A model generated the notes under the pieces. That model ran no database searches and had not been told where the DNA came from. It saw nothing but the letters and a program-made list of their open reading frames with translations. The position numbers and the translations under genes are program-made. Shown one piece after another: positions 49,464 to 57,697 of a DNA stretch of 64,000 nt (position 1 is the first letter of the stretch; every line of letters starts with the position of its first letter). The DNA is from JBBDRJ01 sp963766295 (GTDB taxonomy: Bacteria > Actinomycetota > JAICYB01): contig CAVXYW010000002.1 in NCBI GenBank assembly GCA_963766295.1, positions 434,001-498,000 of the forward strand. The letters run 5' to 3'.

Positions 49464-51887
49464 TTAGGCGCCGACGTAAGCCGCGAGATGCTTGCCCGTG
49501 AGGGTCGAGCGTTTCTTGACGAGGTCGACGGGTGTGCCCTCGAAGACGATCTGACCGCCGTCGTGGCCGGCGCCGGGTCCGAGGTCGATGATCCAGTCGG
49601 CATGTGCCATGACTCCCTGATGGTGCTCGATGACGATCACCGACTTGCCGTCGTCAACTAGTCGGTCGAGCAGGCCAAGCAGATGCTCGACGTCGGCGAG
49701 GTGAAGTCCGGTGGTCGGTTCGTCGAGGACGTACACGCCGCCCTTCTCGGGCATGTGGGTAGCCAGCTTGAGCCGCTGCCGCTCGCCGCCGGACAGCGTG
49801 GTCAGAGGCTGGCCGAGGCTGAGGTAGCCGAGTCCGACGTCGACGAGATGCTCGAGGATCTCGTGCGCTGGCGGCGTGTGGGTTTTGCCGGCGCCGAAGA
49901 ACTTCTCGGCCTCCGTCACCGACATGGCGAGGACGTCGGTGATGTCGCGGCCGCCGAATTTGTACTTCAGTACCGATGCCTGGAACCGCTTCCCTTCGCA
50001 TTCCTCGCACGTGGTGGCGACGCTGTTCATGATCGCCAGGTCGACATAGGTGACACCTGCGCCGTTGCATGCGGGACAAGCGCCCTCGGAGTTTGCACTG
50101 AAGAGAGCCGGCTTCACGTTGTTCGCCTTGGCGAACGCCTTGCGGATCGGTTCGAGCAGCCCGGTGTACGTCGCCGGATTGCTGCGTCGCGAACCACGTA
50201 TCGAGCCCTGGTCGACCGACACGACACCTTCGCCCGGGGGGATGGAACCTTCCACCAGCGAGCTTTTGCCGGAGCCGGCCACGCCGGTGACGACGACCAG
50301 CACGCCGAGCGGGACGTCGACGTCGACCTTCTTCAAGTTGTTCGTCGTGGCGCCGCGGATCTTCAGCGAACCGGTGGATGTACGCACTGTCTCCTTGAGC
50401 GTGGCCCGGTCGTCGAGATGGCGGCCGGTGATCGTCTTGCTGGCTCTCAGTCCAGCAACGGTTCCTTCGAAGCAGACGGTGCCGCCCGCCGAACCGGCGG
50501 CGGGACCGAGGTCGACGACGTGATCGGCGATGGCGATCGTCTCCGGCTCGTGCTCCACGACGAGCACCGTGTTGCCTTTGTCTCGTAGTTGCAGCAGAAG
50601 GTCATTCATGCGCTGGACGTCGTGGGGATGCAGGCCGATGGTGGGCTCGTCGAATACGTAGGTGACGTCGGTGAGCGACGAGCCGAGGTGGCGGATCATC
50701 TTGGTCCGCTGCGCTTCACCGCCCGACAGCGTCCCCGACGTGCGGTCAAGCGAGAGGTAGCCGAGCCCGATATCCACGAACGAATCGAGCGTGTGCCGTA
50801 GCGCGGCCAGCAGCGGCGCCATCGACGCCTCCTTCAGGCCGCTGATCCATTCAGCCAGGTCGGTGATCTGCATCGCGCAGGCATCGGCGATGTTGATCCC
50901 CTTGATCTTCGAAGACCGAGCGGCTGCGTTGAGCCGTGTGCCTTTGCAGTCCGGGCACGCGGTGAACGTGATCACTCGCTCGACGAACGCGCGGATGTGC
51001 GGCTGCATCGCGTCGACATCCTTCGACAAGAACGACTTTTGGATCTGCGGTATGAGGCCTTGGTACGTCAGGTTGGTACCGGCGATCTTCATCCTCGTCG
51101 GCTCCTTGTGGAGCAGGTCGTTCAGTTCCTTCTTGGTGTACTTGCGGATCGGCTTGTCGGGATCGAAGAAACCGCAGCCTCGGAAGATGCGGCCGTACCA
51201 GCCGTCCATGCTGAAGCCAGGGATCCTGACGGCACCCTCGTTGAGTGACTTGGTGTCGTCGTACAGCTGAGACAGATCGAAGTCGGAAGCAGAACCTCGG
51301 CCCTCGCAGCGCGCGCACATACCGCCGTGGTAGACGGCGTTGCTCACCTTGATCCGCTCGCCTTTGCCGCGCTCGACGGTCATAGCGCCGGTTGCCCGGC
51401 GCGTCGGAACATTGAACGAGAAGGCGATCTGCGGTCCGATGTGCGGCTTTCCGAGCCGGCTGAACAGGATGCGAAGCATCGCGTTGACGTCAGTCGCCGT
51501 GCCGACGGTGGAGCGGACATCGCCACCCATCCGCTCCTGGTCGACGATGATCGCCGTCGTCAGGCCGTCGAGTACGTCGACATCGGGGCGTGCCATGTTC
51601 GGCATGAAGCCCTGCAGGAACGCGCTGTACGTCTCGTTGATCAGCCGCTGCGACTCCGCGGCGATCGTGTCGAATACCAGTGAGCTTTTGCCGGAACCCG
51701 AAACGCCGGTAAACACCGTCAGTCGACGCTTCGGGATCTCGATATCGACATCCTTAAGGTTGTTCTCGCGCGCGCCATGCACGCGGATCAGATCGTGGCT
51801 GTCGGCGCCCTTTGTGCTGCCGGTGGCCCTGCTCGCGGCCTTGCTCTTGGGCTTGGCCTTGGGCTGCCTTGTGGTCTTGCTCATCAT
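49464..51887 (-). CDS. UvrA-like ABC ATPase (short, UvrB-independent class)
   Basis: An 807-residue protein with two UvrA-type ABC modules. Walker A motifs are VFTGVSGSGKSSLVFDT and VVTGVAGSGKSSLVEGS; signature LSGGEAQRTKM and LSGGERQRLKL; zinc modules show CARCEGRG, CPDCKGT, CPACNGAG and CEECEGKRF. It is about 130 residues shorter than housekeeping UvrA, as in UvrA2/DrrC-type proteins lacking the UvrB-binding domain. Role: DNA-damage sensing or self-protection against DNA-binding drugs. Lys-rich N-terminus. The ATG overlaps nothing upstream; a broken DUF1801 gene precedes it. Confidence 0.85.
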   Translation of the reverse strand: MMSKTTRQPKAKPKSKAASRATGSTKGADSHDLIRVHGARENNLKDVDIEIPKRRLTVFTGVSGSGKSSLVFDTIAAESQRLINETYSAFLQGFMPNMARPDVDVLDGLTTAIIVDQERMGGDVRSTVGTATDVNAMLRILFSRLGKPHIGPQIAFSFNVPTRRATGAMTVERGKGERIKVSNAVYHGGMCARCEGRGSASDFDLSQLYDDTKSLNEGAVRIPGFSMDGWYGRIFRGCGFFDPDKPIRKYTKKELNDLLHKEPTRMKIAGTNLTYQGLIPQIQKSFLSKDVDAMQPHIRAFVERVITFTACPDCKGTRLNAAARSSKIKGINIADACAMQITDLAEWISGLKEASMAPLLAALRHTLDSFVDIGLGYLSLDRTSGTLSGGEAQRTKMIRHLGSSLTDVTYVFDEPTIGLHPHDVQRMNDLLLQLRDKGNTVLVVEHEPETIAIADHVVDLGPAAGSAGGTVCFEGTVAGLRASKTITGRHLDDRATLKETVRTSTGSLKIRGATTNNLKKVDVDVPLGVLVVVTGVAGSGKSSLVEGSIPPGEGVVSVDQGSIRGSRRSNPATYTGLLEPIRKAFAKANNVKPALFSANSEGACPACNGAGVTYVDLAIMNSVATTCEECEGKRFQASVLKYKFGGRDITDVLAMSVTEAEKFFGAGKTHTPPAHEILEHLVDVGLGYLSLGQPLTTLSGGERQRLKLATHMPEKGGVYVLDEPTTGLHLADVEHLLGLLDRLVDDGKSVIVIEHHQGVMAHADWIIDLGPGAGHDGGQIVFEGTPVDLVKKRSTLTGKHLAAYVGA

Positions 51888-51899
51888 GTCTCCTACCTA

Positions 51900-52373
51900 C
51901 TAGCTCGCCGCTTTCTTCACGAGAGCGCCGATCTTCTTCTCGTCGGCTGCGGTCAACTTCGTGAGCGCGAAGACGGTCGGCCACATCGCTCCTGCGTCGA
52001 TGTTCGCTGCATCTTCGAAGCCGAACTGTGCGTACCTGGTCTGGAACTTGCTTGCGCCCTTGAAGTAGCAGACGACCTTGCCGTCCTGATCGGCATACGC
52101 GGGCATCCCGTACCAGGTTTTCGGCATGAGGTCCGGCGCGCTCGCTTTGACGATCGCGTGGAGCTCGCTTGGCCATCCCGCGATCCGGTTCCGGCATTGA
52201 GGCGATGGCAGCGAGCAGAGGTTTTTTCACCGCTCGCCCGGTTCGCTTCGGCCTTGAGCTCTTGTGCTCGCGCCTTTATCGCGGCTCGTTCGGCGTCTGT
52301 GAACCCTTTGGACTTGCCGTTCGTGGTGTTCTTCTTGGCTGGCTTTCTGCGTTGCTTTCTTCGTAGGCATCAT
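51900..52373 (-). pseudogene. DUF1801 protein, multiply frameshifted
   Basis: Three reading frames in succession recover a DUF1801 protein: a start (MPTKKATQKA), then GKSKGFTDAERAAIKARAQE, then KKPLLAAIASMPEPDRGMA, then SELHAIVKASAPDLMPKTWYGMPAYAD and the end ALVKKAAS. Shifts occur near 52340, at the A6 run at 52224-52229 and near 52172. GAGGAGACCGA precedes the double ATG at 52373/52370. The intact 75-residue C-terminal frame (52127-51900) is not the whole gene. Confidence 0.7.
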
Positions 52374-52402
52374 TCGGTCTCCTCTTTGATTGTCGGGCGG
52401 GC

Positions 52403-52814
52403 TCAGCTCAGCTCTTGAATGCGGACCATGTTGCCTGCAGGATCGCGGAAGGCGCAGTCGCGCAGCACCCCACGGCTGCTCGGTCGGCTCCTGGACGACC
52501 TCGGCGTCGCCGGCTTGCACACGCTCAAAGGCGCCGTCGAGATCTTTGGTGGCCAGCATGATCCAGCCGTAGGTGCCCTTGGCCATCATCTCGGCGACCG
52601 TTCGGCGCTCATCGTCCGTGATGCCCGGGTCGACGGCCGGCGGCGCAAGGAGGATGCACGTTTCGGGCTGGTCTGCCGGGCCGACGGTGATCCAGCGCAT
52701 CGTGCCGTCTCCGACGTCACCGCGCACCTCGAAGCCGAGAGTGTCGCGATAGAAGGCCAGGGAAGCCTCCGGATCGGTGTGTGGAAGAACGGTCGTGTGA
52801 ATCGTGATTTCCAT
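52403..52814 (-). pseudogene. VOC family protein with one frameshift
   Basis: The frame from 52814 encodes a VOC domain (ITIHTTVLPHTDPEASLAFY, WIMLATKDLDGAFERVQ) up to EPTEQPWG, then loses the fold. The neighbouring frame supplies the missing C-terminus, LRDCAFRDPAGNMVRIQELS, ending at 52403. A single extra G in the TGGGGTG run near 52470 explains the shift. The AraC-type gene next door is the usual partner of such VOC genes. Confidence 0.75.
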
Positions 52815-52860
52815 GGCAGTTCACGCTCCTTTGCGATCGGTGATGTCCATGGCCGTCACA

Positions 52861-53313
52861 TTAGCTGCGGCGTGGTAACGGTGCTTCTCGATTCCTGATC
52901 GGTCTGGTCACCTGCTTCGCGATGCATGACGGCATCCCTGCCGTAACGTTCGCTCCCTGCTCCCGATAGACACTGGGCGGCACACCCACCAACTCGGTGA
53001 AGCGGGTGCTGAAAGTGCCAAGCGATGAACAGCCGACGGCGAAGCAGACCTCGGTGACGCTGAGCTCGCCACGATTGAGCAGTGCCATCGCGCGCTCGAT
53101 ACGCCGCGTCATGAGGTAGCTGTACGGCGACTCGCCGAAGGCGTTGCGGAACTGACGGCTGAGGTGCCCGGCCGACATATGAGCGCCGCGGGCGAGAGCC
53201 TCGACGTCCAGAGGCTGCGCGTATTCCCGGTCGATCCGGTCGCGGACGCGACGGAGCAGCGCTAGATCCCGAAGGTGCTGCTCCGTTGCGGGTTTGCTGG
53301 TCACGTCTCGCAA
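52861..53313 (-). CDS. AraC family regulator, short type
   Basis: A 150-residue protein that consists of the AraC double HTH: LDVEALARGAHMSAGHLSRQF, FGESPYSYLMTRRIERAMALL and VTEVCFAVGCSSLGTFSTRF, with the conserved SxF pairs. There is no N-terminal ligand domain. It is upstream of the VOC/DUF1801 genes in the same direction and probably activates them. Its start lies six bases from a tRNA-Val gene. Confidence 0.8.
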   Translation of the reverse strand: MRDVTSKPATEQHLRDLALLRRVRDRIDREYAQPLDVEALARGAHMSAGHLSRQFRNAFGESPYSYLMTRRIERAMALLNRGELSVTEVCFAVGCSSLGTFSTRFTELVGVPPSVYREQGANVTAGMPSCIAKQVTRPIRNREAPLPRRS

Positions 53314-53318
53314 GCCAG

Positions 53319-53392
53319 TGGGCGCTACAGGATTTGAACCTGTGACCCCTACCGTGTCGAGGTAGTGCTCTCCCTGGCTGAGCTAAGCGCCC
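53319..53392 (-). tRNA. tRNA-Val (GAC) with C33
   Basis: A 74-nt cloverleaf on the reverse strand: acceptor GGGCGCT/AGCGCCC, discriminator A, D-stem GCTC/GAGC, anticodon stem CTACC/GGTAG, T-stem ACAGG/CCTGT with TTCAAAT. The anticodon loop reads TCGACAC, so the anticodon is GAC (Val) but position 33 is C instead of the almost universal U. CCA is not encoded. All stems pair fully. Confidence 0.9.
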
Positions 53393-53405
53393 TAAGCGGG
53401 TGAGT

Positions 53406-54812
53406 CTACCGGCTGACCGCGTGCAACACGGATGGATCGAAAACGCGCGGCTCGTCTTGGTCTCCTGCGCGCATCTCGGCAGCGGTCGTTCCCATAGTCG
53501 AGGCGATGATGCGAATGGCCGCTCGCGTTACCGGAACCAGGCTCGCCTCGTGGATCTTGTCGGGCGTGTCCTGTGAATCGAACAGATACATCGGCGCGGC
53601 GAGGAAGTCTACGAGTGGCACGTTGAGCATGTGGAAGAAGCCGCCGTCGGTAGTTGGGAATGGAGCCCACAGATCGGGCGGGACGACGAAGGTGCGTCTG
53701 AGGTCTTCGGTTACGAGAGCTGAGTGAACGCTCTCGACCAGACCTGGATTGCGCGTGGTGAACCACCAGGCAACTTCCGGATCGTCGGTCGGCACGAGCT
53801 TGCCGTCGATGCCCTTGCACTCCCGTGCCGTGTGCTCGAGATGTACGGCCAGGACGATGCGCTCGGTCATATCCATGTGCTGCTCGATGAACCCGCGCAT
53901 GCCGGCGCCGTGCACCATATGCCCGGAATTCATAGTGAAGATGAGATTGTGCGGACGTTGCGCTTCAGGAACTTGAGCCCAGTACTCGGCTTGAGCGACG
54001 ACGAGCGCCGCTCCGGACGCGTCTTCGACCGCAGAGATCCAGGGACCGTCGTGGTGGGTGCCGATGACTACCCATTCGTCGGATGCGCCGGGCAGCTCAC
54101 CGACGACGTTGTGCGTGACGACGTTCGCTCTGGATGAATCCACGACTATGCGCGCCTTTAGCTCGCCGGCCTCGGCGAGCTCGGTCAAGCGGGTACCGCT
54201 GCTCTTGCTGATCCAGACGCCGGGGATGGGTCGCTCAACACCGTCGTAGGGGACGTAGTAGTCGCAGGTGTCCCACGGCGCGTCGAAGATACCGATGAAT
54301 CCGATCGCGCCGCCGTCGATCGACGCCTCCATGACCGCTTGCATGTTGCGTCCGAACGGAAGCGTTTGGGACAAAGTGGAGAACTCGTCTTCCGGGTCGT
54401 GGAAAGCCAACGACCGGTCGCGTACGAAGGTCTGTGGTAATTGCGTGAGCGTTGTCGTTTCGAGCGCGATCTTACCGTCGACGTTGCCGTCGTCGATGCG
54501 AGCTACGGATGCTTCGGCTCCCGATGTCGGTGCGGAGTGGGGGAGCGGGAAGCACTCGAGCTCGATCCGAGCATCGGGTTGATCCGACGGCCACACCTCC
54601 AGTGACCACGATTTCGGCTCCCATCGCGGAAGCTCGACGGGCTCGAGGCGGACGTTCTGTAGTCCCGCCTCTCGGAATCGCGCGTCCGCCCACCTCTCGG
54701 CTTCCACGTCCGCGGGATATCCGGGTCGCCTTATACCGAAGCCGCAAATGGTCTCGATCCACCCGTGGACGGTCTTGGTGTCCGCGACGAGCGCGTCGAT
54801 CGGATGAGTCAC
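53406..54812 (-). CDS. M28-type peptidase-like protein
   Basis: A 468-residue protein. An N-terminal beta-rich region with PA-like segments precedes VVIGTHHDGPWISAVEDASGAA, the Zn-binding HxD and bridging Asp of M28 aminopeptidases; EHTARE holds a further ligand, and TTDGGFFHMLNVPLVDF the last His. No signal peptide is obvious, so it may be cytoplasmic. Related proteins hydrolyse peptides or glutaminyl substrates. It ends 13 bases from the tRNA-Val gene. Confidence 0.8.
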   Translation of the reverse strand: MTHPIDALVADTKTVHGWIETICGFGIRRPGYPADVEAERWADARFREAGLQNVRLEPVELPRWEPKSWSLEVWPSDQPDARIELECFPLPHSAPTSGAEASVARIDDGNVDGKIALETTTLTQLPQTFVRDRSLAFHDPEDEFSTLSQTLPFGRNMQAVMEASIDGGAIGFIGIFDAPWDTCDYYVPYDGVERPIPGVWISKSSGTRLTELAEAGELKARIVVDSSRANVVTHNVVGELPGASDEWVVIGTHHDGPWISAVEDASGAALVVAQAEYWAQVPEAQRPHNLIFTMNSGHMVHGAGMRGFIEQHMDMTERIVLAVHLEHTARECKGIDGKLVPTDDPEVAWWFTTRNPGLVESVHSALVTEDLRRTFVVPPDLWAPFPTTDGGFFHMLNVPLVDFLAAPMYLFDSQDTPDKIHEASLVPVTRAAIRIIASTMGTTAAEMRAGDQDEPRVFDPSVLHAVSR

Positions 54813-54884
54813 GATCCGAGGCTAAGCAATCAGCGAACGCTCGCGTCTTGCCCGAAACGGCGCTCGTAAGGTTGCATACACGAC

Positions 54885-55646
54885 ATGACTGATCTATTCG
54901 AACGTTCATGGCCGGTCGACGGCGCCAAGGGTGCCGTCGTTATAACGCACGGGATTGCGGAACATTCGGGCCGTTACGAACATGTGGCTCAAGCTTTGAA
55001 TCAGGCGGGTTACTCAGCGTTCTCTTACGACCATCGAGGGCACGGCCGGAGCATCGGTGCACCGGGCGACATGGGCGAAAGCGTGGAACAGCTTGTGCAG
55101 GACGTCGTCGATCACTGCGTTACGGCGCGTGCTTCGCACGAGCGGACGTTCCTCTTGGCGCACTCGATGGGTACGCTCTTTTCGTTGCCCGCAGTCGCAC
55201 AAGCGCCGGACGGAACACTTTCGGGTCTCATCCTTTCGGGCGTGGCCTTGGTTCCGGGGAGCGCCGCTCTCGAGTCGATGGGATCGGGCGAGGCACTCCC
55301 ACCCGAGACGATCTCGCGTGACCCAGCCGTGGTGAAGGCTTATGTCGACGACCCGTTGATCTTCAGCGACGCAATTCCCCCCGAAACGCTGGCGCGAGTC
55401 ATCGAGGTGATACAGCTCGCGACGGAGGCCGTCCCCAAGATCAAGATTCCCGTGCTGCTGCTGCACGGTTCGGACGACGTCTTGACCTCAGTCGAGGGCG
55501 CCAACATGGTGCACGCGCAGCTCGTGATCACCGACAAAACGCTGAAGGTCTACGAGGGTCTCTATCACGAAGTGCTGAACGAGCCCGAGAAGGATCAAGT
55601 CATCGCCGACATTGTTTCCTGGCTAGACGATCATCAGACGTCATGA
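54885..55646 (+). CDS. alpha/beta hydrolase, monoacylglycerol lipase-like
   Basis: A 253-residue protein. VITHGIAEHSGRYEHVAQAL is the characteristic monoacylglycerol-lipase start, DHRGHGRSIG follows, and FLLAHSMGTLFSLP gives the Ser nucleophile; VLLLHGSDDVLT and YEGLYHEVLNEPEK supply Asp and His. It likely hydrolyses monoacylglycerol or lysophospholipid in the cytoplasm. The stop codon lies inside the terminator hairpin at 55642-55673. Confidence 0.85.
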   Translation: MTDLFERSWPVDGAKGAVVITHGIAEHSGRYEHVAQALNQAGYSAFSYDHRGHGRSIGAPGDMGESVEQLVQDVVDHCVTARASHERTFLLAHSMGTLFSLPAVAQAPDGTLSGLILSGVALVPGSAALESMGSGEALPPETISRDPAVVKAYVDDPLIFSDAIPPETLARVIEVIQLATEAVPKIKIPVLLLHGSDDVLTSVEGANMVHAQLVITDKTLKVYEGLYHEVLNEPEKDQVIADIVSWLDDHQTS

Positions 55647-55673
55647 GACCGCGGCGGGCGCCGCGGTCTCATG
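55642..55673. terminator. perfect 14-bp hairpin, bidirectional terminator
   Basis: CATGAGACCGCGGC and its exact complement flank a GGGC loop. It overlaps the end of the lipase gene and lies 28 bases beyond the stop of the convergent DUF6458 gene. No T-run follows in either direction, as is common in actinobacteria. Its ACCGCGG core recurs in the hairpin at 59396-59429. Confidence 0.7.
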
Positions 55674-55701
55674 ATGTGCGGGCAGGCACTTGTTGTCCTT
55701 C

Positions 55702-55917
55702 TTAGTGATGCGTGTGGTCGTGCTCCACGACGTGCTCCTCAACGACCGAAGTTCGGCCGGATGAAGCGAAGGCGAGCGATACGAGGAGACCAAGACCACC
55801 GGCGATCATCAAGATGATCCCCACTACGTCGAGGTTTGCCCCCGGTGTACTCGCGTTTACCGCGAAGGTGAGAATCGCACCTACCGCGATCAGAAAAACA
55901 CTGACGCCGATACCCAT
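55702..55917 (-). CDS. DUF6458 family small membrane protein (copy 2)
   Basis: A 71-residue protein with two membrane spans (VSVFLIAVGAILTFAV and VVGIILMIAGGLGLLVSL) and a polar tail ending in EHDHTHH. It is the closest match to copy 1 at 26530. ATG 55917 is set by AAAGGAGGTGCAAACC; the GTG nine bases earlier lies inside that site. A SigB-type promoter is at 55951-55976, overlapping the phosphoesterase stop. Confidence 0.8.
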   Translation of the reverse strand: MGIGVSVFLIAVGAILTFAVNASTPGANLDVVGIILMIAGGLGLLVSLAFASSGRTSVVEEHVVEHDHTHH

Positions 55918-55950
55918 GGTTTGCACCTCCTTTCGCTTCTCGTTTTACGT

Positions 55951-55976
55951 TTACCCTTCGCTTCTGCGAACTAAAC
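55951..55976 (-). promoter_or_regulatory. SigB/SigF-type promoter
   Basis: On the reverse strand GTTT (55976-55973), 16 bases, then GGGTAA (55956-55951). It matches GTTT-N14-17-GGGTAT well and sits 34 bases before the DUF6458 start, overlapping the end of the upstream phosphoesterase gene. Confidence 0.6.
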
Positions 55977-56726
55977 TGCTTCCAAAACGTCATCTTCTGC
56001 TTGTGTCTTGTTGGTTTCATCGATCAGGTAAACGTTGTACGCGTGCTTGATCACGGACTGCGCAACGTTTCGCACCGTTACGCCACCGGGAGTTATTCCT
56101 TTCTCGACCCCGTTGTGCGCATGCCCGTGAAGGACGAGGTCGGCTCCCGCGATGTCGACGGCTTCCGCAAGCAAGTAGCTCCCAAGGAAAGGGTAGATCT
56201 CGAGGCGCTCGCCTCGAAGTGTTTCCTCTATGGGTGAGTAGTGCAGAAGCGCGACACGCAAATCGGTGTCGAGTTGGGCGAGAAGTTCTTGGAGGCGAGC
56301 CGCGACCCCCTTGGTGTGGCGAATGAACGCCTTCATCTCAGGCTCGCCGAAGTCAGATCCACTTGCACCGGCAAAGCCACCACCGAATCCCTTGACACCG
56401 GTGATGCCAAGGCGGATGCCGGCGACATCGACGATGTGGTTCGAGTTATCGAGGACTTGAACGCCTGCACCCTGCAGCTGCTCGATGATCCGAGACTCCT
56501 GCTCCACTTCATAGTCGTGATTGCCCAGAACCGTGACCGTTGGTACGTCGATGCCTTCTAGCTCTGCGGCAAGCACGGCCCCTTCCTCCGCGCTGCCGCA
56601 GCGTGTGAGATCTCCGGCGATGAGCAGGACATCGGCTTTTTCCTCGATATCGACCAGATGTGGACGAAGCATGCCCGACGAGTCGACGCCGAAATGGATG
56701 TCGCCCATGGCTGCGATGCGTATCAG
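55971..56726 (-). CDS. calcineurin-like metallophosphoesterase, CTG start likely
   Basis: A 251-residue phosphoesterase: AAMGDIHFGVD, LLIAGDLTRCG, TVLGNHDYE, ALLHYSPIEETL and LVLHGHAHNGVEKG show all metal ligands. The first beta strand IRIAAMGDIHF needs residues upstream of the ATG at 56708. CTG 56726, which overlaps the BON gene stop (CTGA) and has GAGGAG eight bases before it, restores that strand, so a non-AUG start is proposed. It belongs to the nucleotidyltransferase-BON-phosphoesterase operon. Confidence 0.7.
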   Translation of the reverse strand: MIRIAAMGDIHFGVDSSGMLRPHLVDIEEKADVLLIAGDLTRCGSAEEGAVLAAELEGIDVPTVTVLGNHDYEVEQESRIIEQLQGAGVQVLDNSNHIVDVAGIRLGITGVKGFGGGFAGASGSDFGEPEMKAFIRHTKGVAARLQELLAQLDTDLRVALLHYSPIEETLRGERLEIYPFLGSYLLAEAVDIAGADLVLHGHAHNGVEKGITPGGVTVRNVAQSVIKHAYNVYLIDETNKTQAEDDVLEAV

Positions 56727-56980
56727 GGCAATCGCTCCTCGGAGGTGTCCGTGAATGAAGTGACGGTTGTGTCGTTCCGAACGATGTGCGCAGGCACAAG
56801 TGCTTCTAGTGCTTGCGATATCGCCGTCCGCCGATCCTCCGTTGCCACATTTCCTGTGACGACGAGTGTTGTGCCGTGCATCGTCACGTGGATGTCCAGT
56901 TCTCTGATGCGTGGATCGCTGATCAGGTGCTCTCGCACGTGCTCGACGATGTAGACGTCGGACTCGCTCGACTCGCTCAA
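56723..56980 (-). CDS. BON domain protein
   Basis: An 85-residue protein that is one BON domain: VYIVEHVREHLISDPRIREL, IHVTMHGTTLVVTGNVATEDRR and ALEALVPAHIVRNDTTV. BON domains bind phospholipid membranes and mark envelope-stress proteins such as OsmY; no signal peptide is seen here. The start TTG 56980 overlaps the nucleotidyltransferase stop as TTGA and its own stop overlaps the phosphoesterase CTG start. Confidence 0.75.
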   Translation of the reverse strand: MSESSESDVYIVEHVREHLISDPRIRELDIHVTMHGTTLVVTGNVATEDRRTAISQALEALVPAHIVRNDTTVTSFTDTSEERLP

Positions 56981-57621
56981 GACTGATCGTCCTCGGCGTA
57001 GATGCTCTCGAAGAGCTCTTCGATTACCCAGTTGGGAACGACCAGATCGTTGGACTGAGCGTAGATAAGCAAGCTCAACACGCGTCGCGCGCCCCGGCAC
57101 GCTCTCTCCATGAGATACGTCCAGTCGATGTCACATGCCGCCACAAGAGCCAATGCGTCGTTCCAGTGACGTGCGCTTTGCTCGTCGTGCGCGATCGCCT
57201 TGATGACGACCTGGTCCTCCGGGGACGCAACCTGCGCCTCGACGCCCAAGAATTCGGTTCGAACCGCGCGACGGAGCATCGATTCGTCCAGATAGATATC
57301 GCCGACCGTTCTGAATATTAGGTCGACGACAATCCCGTGCTTCTCGGCTTTGAATATCCAGTGCTCGTTCGTGCGCTCCGTGGCGAAGCCGGCGCACGCT
57401 AGAGCATCGAGAGCTGAGGCTGCATCGAGGGGCGCGACCATCATGTCGATGTCTCTTGTCCATCGAGGACGTCCAAGCGATGCCGATCCAACACCGCCGA
57501 TCAGTACGTAACCCATCGCAGCACTTTCGATAGCCGTAATCGCGCTGCCGAGCGTTGCGGCAAACGCGTCTTCGGCTATCGCACCGCTGTCTGCGGGTCG
57601 TATGGGGATGGCCTGAGCCAT
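56977..57621 (-). CDS. nucleotidyltransferase (AbiEii/MNT-like)
   Basis: A 214-residue polymerase-beta-like nucleotidyltransferase: LIGGVGSASLGRPRWTRDIDMMV contains the GS and DxD catalytic elements, and DLIFRTVGDIYLD the third Asp. The C-terminal half (RHWNDALALVAACDIDWTYL) is helical as in AbiEii/minimal nucleotidyltransferases. No antitoxin-like partner is adjacent, so abortive-infection function is unsupported. A SigB-type promoter lies just upstream (57631-57656). Confidence 0.75.
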   Translation of the reverse strand: MAQAIPIRPADSGAIAEDAFAATLGSAITAIESAAMGYVLIGGVGSASLGRPRWTRDIDMMVAPLDAASALDALACAGFATERTNEHWIFKAEKHGIVVDLIFRTVGDIYLDESMLRRAVRTEFLGVEAQVASPEDQVVIKAIAHDEQSARHWNDALALVAACDIDWTYLMERACRGARRVLSLLIYAQSNDLVVPNWVIEELFESIYAEDDQS

Positions 57622-57630
57622 TTAGATCAG

Positions 57631-57656
57631 GTACCCACGTCAAGGCACGCCTAAAG
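57631..57656 (-). promoter_or_regulatory. SigB/SigF-type promoter (reverse)
   Basis: Reverse strand CTTT (57656-57653), 16 bases, GGGTAC (57636-57631), close to the SigB consensus with one change in the -35. It is 10 bases upstream of the nucleotidyltransferase start and lies back to back with the forward element at 57662. Confidence 0.5.
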
Positions 57657-57661
57657 CCTGC

Positions 57662-57688
57662 GTTTAAGGCGTTGCCTGCCCCGGGAAC
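57662..57688 (+). promoter_or_regulatory. SigB/SigF-type promoter (forward)
   Basis: GTTTAA (57662-57667) and GGGAAC (57683-57688), 17 bases between GTTT and GGG. The -35 matches the SigB consensus; the -10 is weaker. It is ten bases upstream of the 57-residue gene at 57698. Confidence 0.4.
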
Positions 57689-57697
57689 GTATCCGCC

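Noticed and set aside
56977..57621. Toxin-antitoxin (AbiE-like) system
   Set aside because: A nucleotidyltransferase alone is not enough; no antitoxin-type partner is adjacent and the operon continues with a BON protein and a phosphoesterase.
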